From: Rhodoferax sp. UBA6134 | GTDB taxonomy: Bacteria > Pseudomonadota > Gammaproteobacteria > Burkholderiales > Burkholderiaceae_C | Reading direction: 5' to 3' | Length of the DNA: 64,000 nt | Assembly (NCBI GenBank): GCA_002422455.1 | Contig: DIVK01000024.1 | Span: 11,525-75,524, forward strand | Part shown: positions 63,614-64,000 of the stretch, piece by piece | How the letters are laid out: the number at the start of each line of letters is the position of its first letter | Numbering within the stretch: position 1 is the stretch's first letter | Notes under the pieces: model-generated | Databases searched by the model: none | What the model was told of the DNA's origin: nothing | Seen by the model: only the letters and a program-made list of their open reading frames with translations | Program-made: the position numbers and the translations under genes

Positions 63614-64000
63614 ATGGAATCCCCCTACGTGACAAACCCGACACACCCCACCCTCCGGCGGCTGGCCCAGCAACTGCTTTTGATCCGCTGCGCACCGGAC
63701 AAGGCCAGCGCGGTACGTCAGATGGTGCCCGACCCGGCCGCCGTCGACCCGGCCGAGCGCATCGGTGACATGGCCGCCATCCCCGGCCGTTCCGAGCGGC
63801 CCCTTCTCGTGCATCCGTCCCAATTGAAAACCCGGGCCGTCGGCACCCGGGAGGGCCGGGGCGCGCTGATTCATGCGCTGGCGCACATTGAAGCCAATGC
63901 CATCGACCTGGCCCTGGACGCGACATGGCGCTTTGACGGCATGCCCGAACGCTTTTACCTCGACTGGCTGCAAGTGGCCAGGGAAGAAGCCTTGCACTTT
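63614..64000 (+). CDS. DUF455 ferritin-like protein (5' part only)
   Basis: The first 129 codons of a gene that continues beyond the window. It starts MESPYVTNPTHPTLRR at 63614. ALIHALAHIEANAIDLALDATWRF at about residues 84-107 is the signature of the DUF455 family, with ExxH-type metal ligands of a ferritin-like four-helix bundle (His88, His91, Glu93), and FYLDWLQVAREEALHF at the edge provides the next pair. The function is not established; a di-iron enzyme is plausible. Confidence 0.85.
   Translation, partial: MESPYVTNPTHPTLRRLAQQLLLIRCAPDKASAVRQMVPDPAAVDPAERIGDMAAIPGRSERPLLVHPSQLKTRAVGTREGRGALIHALAHIEANAIDLALDATWRFDGMPERFYLDWLQVAREEALHF

Overview
The window is a GC-rich, densely coding stretch of a betaproteobacterial chromosome, most likely a member of the Comamonadaceae (Rhodoferax/Polaromonas-like). 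This rests on protein style, on a complete 14-gene nuo operon with separate nuoC and nuoD preceded by tpiA-secG-tRNA-Leu, on the hemA-prfA-prmC-grxD neighbourhood, on ftsB directly after eno, and on GC-rich palindromic repeats of a kind I associate with this family. The genus is inference. I see no phage, insertion sequence, CRISPR array, toxin-antitoxin pair or defence island. No gap between genes exceeds about 300 bases.

Layout. 1-3.4 kb: the start of a DUF3683-type FAD-linked oxidase (cut by the window edge), a glycerophosphodiester phosphodiesterase, a periplasmic polyamine-binding protein and a small membrane protein. 3.4-9.7 kb: hemA-prfA-prmC, a CBS-PAS-GGDEF diguanylate cyclase, a SlyD-type isomerase and grxD. 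9.8-17 kb: an orphan Lon-like AAA+ ATPase, lytic transglycosylase/proS, rppH, then proB-obgE-rpmA-rplU read leftwards. 17-24.5 kb: ispB, tRNA-Pro(CGG), a secreted phytase-like esterase, a chemoreceptor, glutamate dehydrogenase, then DUF1178, a Nudix hydrolase and DUF2818 reading out of the nuo operon.

24.4-44.1 kb is a long leftward run: rpsO-pnp-quinone oxidoreductase-tpiA-secG-tRNA-Leu(GAG)-nuoABCDEFGHIJKLMN. It joins RNA decay, a glycolytic step, protein export and respiratory complex I. Many junctions are 4-nt ATGA overlaps, whereas nuoF/nuoG and nuoK/nuoL are separated by copies of a GC-rich palindromic repeat. 44.3-48.7 kb holds parE-parC (topoisomerase IV).

48.8-64 kb: an MFS transporter, a 41-residue membrane microprotein, a SAM methyltransferase, dapA-bamC, a small Ala/Pro-rich lipoprotein with a structured leader, a conserved unknown protein with the uL16 hydroxylase gene roxA, divergent from a second SlyD-like gene, then dut-coaBC, pyrG-kdsA-eno-ftsB, an unrecognised P-loop protein, hslO, a gamma-carbonic-anhydrase-like protein and the start of a DUF455 ferritin-like gene.

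Most of the window is core metabolism and information processing. The most interesting material is small-scale: RNA leaders of rpsO, pnp and the lipoprotein, a possibly leaderless hemA transcript, repeats that sit in operon gaps and perhaps inside prmC, a P-loop protein with a Cys/His cluster translationally coupled to ftsB, and an overlooked microprotein. I found no convincing new multi-gene system.
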